Assembly: GCA_008508345.1 (NCBI GenBank)
Contig: QNGE01000148.1
Span: forward strand, 60,485-124,484
Direction of reading: 5' to 3'
Source of the DNA: Paragonimus westermani
Taxonomy: Eukaryota > Platyhelminthes > Trematoda > Plagiorchiida > Troglotrematidae
DNA length: 64,000 bases
A model generated the notes under the pieces. The model saw nothing but the letters and a program-made list of their open reading frames with translations, made no database searches and was not told the origin of the DNA. Made by a program: the position numbers and the translations under genes. Positions 62,222 through 64,000 of the stretch are shown here, one piece after another. Within the stretch, counting starts at the first letter, position 1, and every line of letters starts with the position of its first letter.

Positions 62222-62461
62222 TACTTACTGATGAGTAGTCGAGGATTTGGTTTATTTTCAAGTTGACCATCACTCACATTCGATCGCAGCGTTCGCATTC
62301 AGATAGACTTTGCAGCCAGCCTCTTTCGAAAAGAAGCACTAGACTCGAGTTTCGCTCTGATTAGAGCTCATCAGTAATGCATATCCTTGCCACGGCCGGG
62401 ATTTGAACTCCGGCCATTCCAATCATGAGGCAACCCTGTTAACCACTGCGCCATTGACCTC
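62222..62461 (-). repeat. Best full-length family S SINE, 240 bp
   Basis: On the minus strand the unit starts near GAGGTCAATGGCGCAGTGG (A box at 62443-62453), has a B box at 62399-62409, a body with GATGAGCTCTAATCAGAGCG, and a 3' tail ending CTACTCATCAGTAA at 62222. The head resembles a tRNA with boxes at tRNA-like spacing, but no acceptor stem closes it, so it is not a functional tRNA gene. No poly(A) or obvious tail repeat. Confidence 0.88.
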
Positions 62462-62640
62462 ACATTAGGCACGACCGAATTGTCAAATGTGAACGCTCAA
62501 CCACTCTCGCTTGTGAGCAATGATCAGGTTACCCGATCGTCTCGAGAGGAAATACAGTAACTGTCTTGTTAACTCCAATCGATAACCCCGCGATTAGGAC
62601 TTCCGAGACAGGTCGAAATCACTAAACTCATTAAACCTGC

Positions 62641-62794
62641 AAGTTCAAATCCCGGCCGTGGCAAGGATATGCACTACTGATGAGCTCTAATCAGAGCGAA
62701 ACTCGAGTCTAGTGCTTCTTTTCGAAAGAGGCTGGCTGCAAAGTCTGTCTGAATGCGAACGCTGCGATTAAATGTGAGTGATGGTCAACTTGAA
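62641..62794 (+). repeat. 5'-truncated family S SINE, plus strand
   Basis: Starts at AAGTTCAAATCC (B box) and runs through the body to GGTCAACTTGAAA. It lacks the last 25-30 bases of the family tail. Very similar to its minus-strand partner, suggesting recent or linked origin. Confidence 0.85.
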
Positions 62795-62980
62795 ATTTTT
62801 ATATTTAATCAAACTGTCAACAGGACAGTGTGCAGCGAAATTTGCCAGACATTAAATAATGTGCTTCAAATTTTTGACCGCTCTACTAGGATAGTTATCG
62901 TGTCTGTTTGAAGCAGTCATACAACCTCAGTATTACTCACAAATAAACGTGGCTAGGCCTTCTGTTGCGTTAATTAGGTT

Positions 62981-63165
62981 ACACTCATTGTGAAGTCAGT
63001 GGCAAGGTGATCAGTGGTGTTAACTCCTGAGAACGAGTACGGCAGCACAAATCTGGATCGTGTGGAACATCACCAAGATTGACAAGGTCTAGCACCAGGT
63101 ACTATAGAGCCTGTTGCCTTCTTTTGAGAAGAGCTGGTTAGAAACTTCATGCTACTGTGCTATTT
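62981..63165 (+). repeat. Old, diverged family S SINE copy
   Basis: TTGTGAAGTCAGTGGC at 62989 recalls the head, and CTTCTTTTGAGAAGAGCTGGTTAGAAACT at about 63120-63148 matches the body block in diverged form. The boxes are no longer intact. Confidence 0.6.
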
Positions 63166-64000
63166 GCGGTCTGGTACCGTTGTTTCAATTTGTATGAACC
63201 AAGATGCTGGGTGTTAACGAGTAAACTGTCAGACAACAAACATTTTACCCCTCTGCTTGTAGTGAATGAGCAGCCCGAACTATTCAGATGTTCACGTTTC
63301 TGAGAGCATTGGACGTTGTTTTTGTTCATCAAAAGAACTGTTTCAGGTGGTTAATTCGGTCATGTAGTTAAATTCGGTATTGTTTCATGATACAAACTAC
63401 ATGTGGCATTTCACTAAGGTCAAAAACAACACTTTTATGGCGAGTCCATACCATTTTCTATCCCACATCACTCATGACCTCGATTTTTGTAGTCATGTCT
63501 ATGACCTACTCTACATGTTGTTCATCTGTTGCTTTCTGAATATGTATATTAAGAATTGTACACATTTGCAGGATAGCTAAGACGTGTGTCCCCCTGCAAT
63601 GTGGTATATTGTGGGCATTTCGTTAATATGATCACCCTGTATCATTCAGACGTTAGCAGTAAAATTGTTTCATTTTGATCCGGTTCTTTCAAACTACAGT
63701 TCTATATCCTTATCGTAGTTCGGGAACGGGTAGCTGCTGCTGGAATGGATTAAGTAACCTTGTTAACGGCGTTTTCTAAATGGCTAGTAATTGAACCAAT
63801 CTTTTTTAGTTGCTGTTGATATGAAGATATCAAAATCTGAAATTTCTCCTCTCGAAGTACCTATTAAAGCACTGTGATTGTCACAATTGAGTTAAAGCTT
63901 CCTGTGAACACTAACTTAACCACTAATCAGGATAGCGTGTAACCAATCGTTTAGACCCGACAAACCATCCAATTTCACTTTGAATACAGTGGGATCGTTT
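63166..64000. other. Intergenic end of window
   Basis: Open frames up to 66 codons without known domains; no repeat recognised. Confidence 0.45.

Larger units (their letters stand above)
62217..62803. mobile_element. Inverted pair of family S SINEs with common spacer
   Basis: A full minus-strand unit (62222-62461) and a 5'-truncated plus-strand unit (62641-62794, starting in the B box) face each other across 179 bases. Most of that spacer is also present upstream of the SINE heads in the 22661-23890 palindrome. TTTTATA occurs at both outer edges (62217-62223, 62797-62803) and may be a target duplication. The pair would form a hairpin with about 150-bp arms. Confidence 0.85.

Noticed and set aside
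1..64000. CRISPR arrays, operons, bacterial promoters or replication origins
   Set aside because: The window is eukaryotic nuclear DNA with introns and SINE/LINE/LTR debris; no spaced direct-repeat arrays were seen.

Overview
This window looks like nuclear DNA from a parasitic flatworm, most likely a digenean fluke. That is inferred from one split gene with very short 5' introns followed by a very long 3' intron, AT-leaning gene-poor flanks packed with retroelement debris, and retroelement proteins resembling known fluke families. The species cannot be fixed from the sequence. It is assembled sequence with one 213-base gap (23130-23342) and single N bases at 48689 and 54839.

Only one host gene can be supported: an orthologue of the splicing factor PUF60 / half pint, plus strand, about 8423-15682. 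It has two RRMs with intact RNP motifs, an Ala-rich linker and a C-terminal U2AF-homology motif (UHM). A 15-nt coding start exon lies right behind a strong 3' splice acceptor that may receive a spliced leader. Intron sizes rise from 35 and 46 bases to 4,922 bases. The end of exon 4 is uncertain because the best donor-like site has A instead of G at +1.

The rest is intergenic or intronic and holds mobile-element remains. They are: (1) a tRNA-derived SINE family of about 240 bp (here called family S), seen as a 1.2-kb palindrome around the assembly gap (22661-23890), a 13-bp-TSD insertion with an inverted 5' segment (48633-48738), an inverted pair (62217-62803) and several decayed copies; (2) a 522-bp GC-rich solo LTR with a CTAG target duplication (55179-55700); (3) a 76-bp palindrome (16115-16190) made of the first 56 bases of that LTR plus a copy-back of its terminus, inserted into a SINE with an ATAA duplication; (4) a long dead LINE on the minus strand (27537-30571) with endonuclease, reverse transcriptase and C-terminal parts; (5) a second LINE endonuclease fragment on the plus strand (52755-54230); (6) a Ty3-like gag fragment with a candidate primer-binding site (43154-43717); (7) a pair of old dispersed repeats at 2160-2490 and 41768-42090 whose similarity is also kept at protein level; (8) a small foldback element at 40491-40654.

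The most unusual signal is the 76-bp palindrome. It reads as an LTR end that folded back on a 5-nt inverted microhomology, copied its own terminus, and was integrated with two identical ends. A second is the SINE at 48633-48738, whose junctions fit twin-primed reverse transcription.
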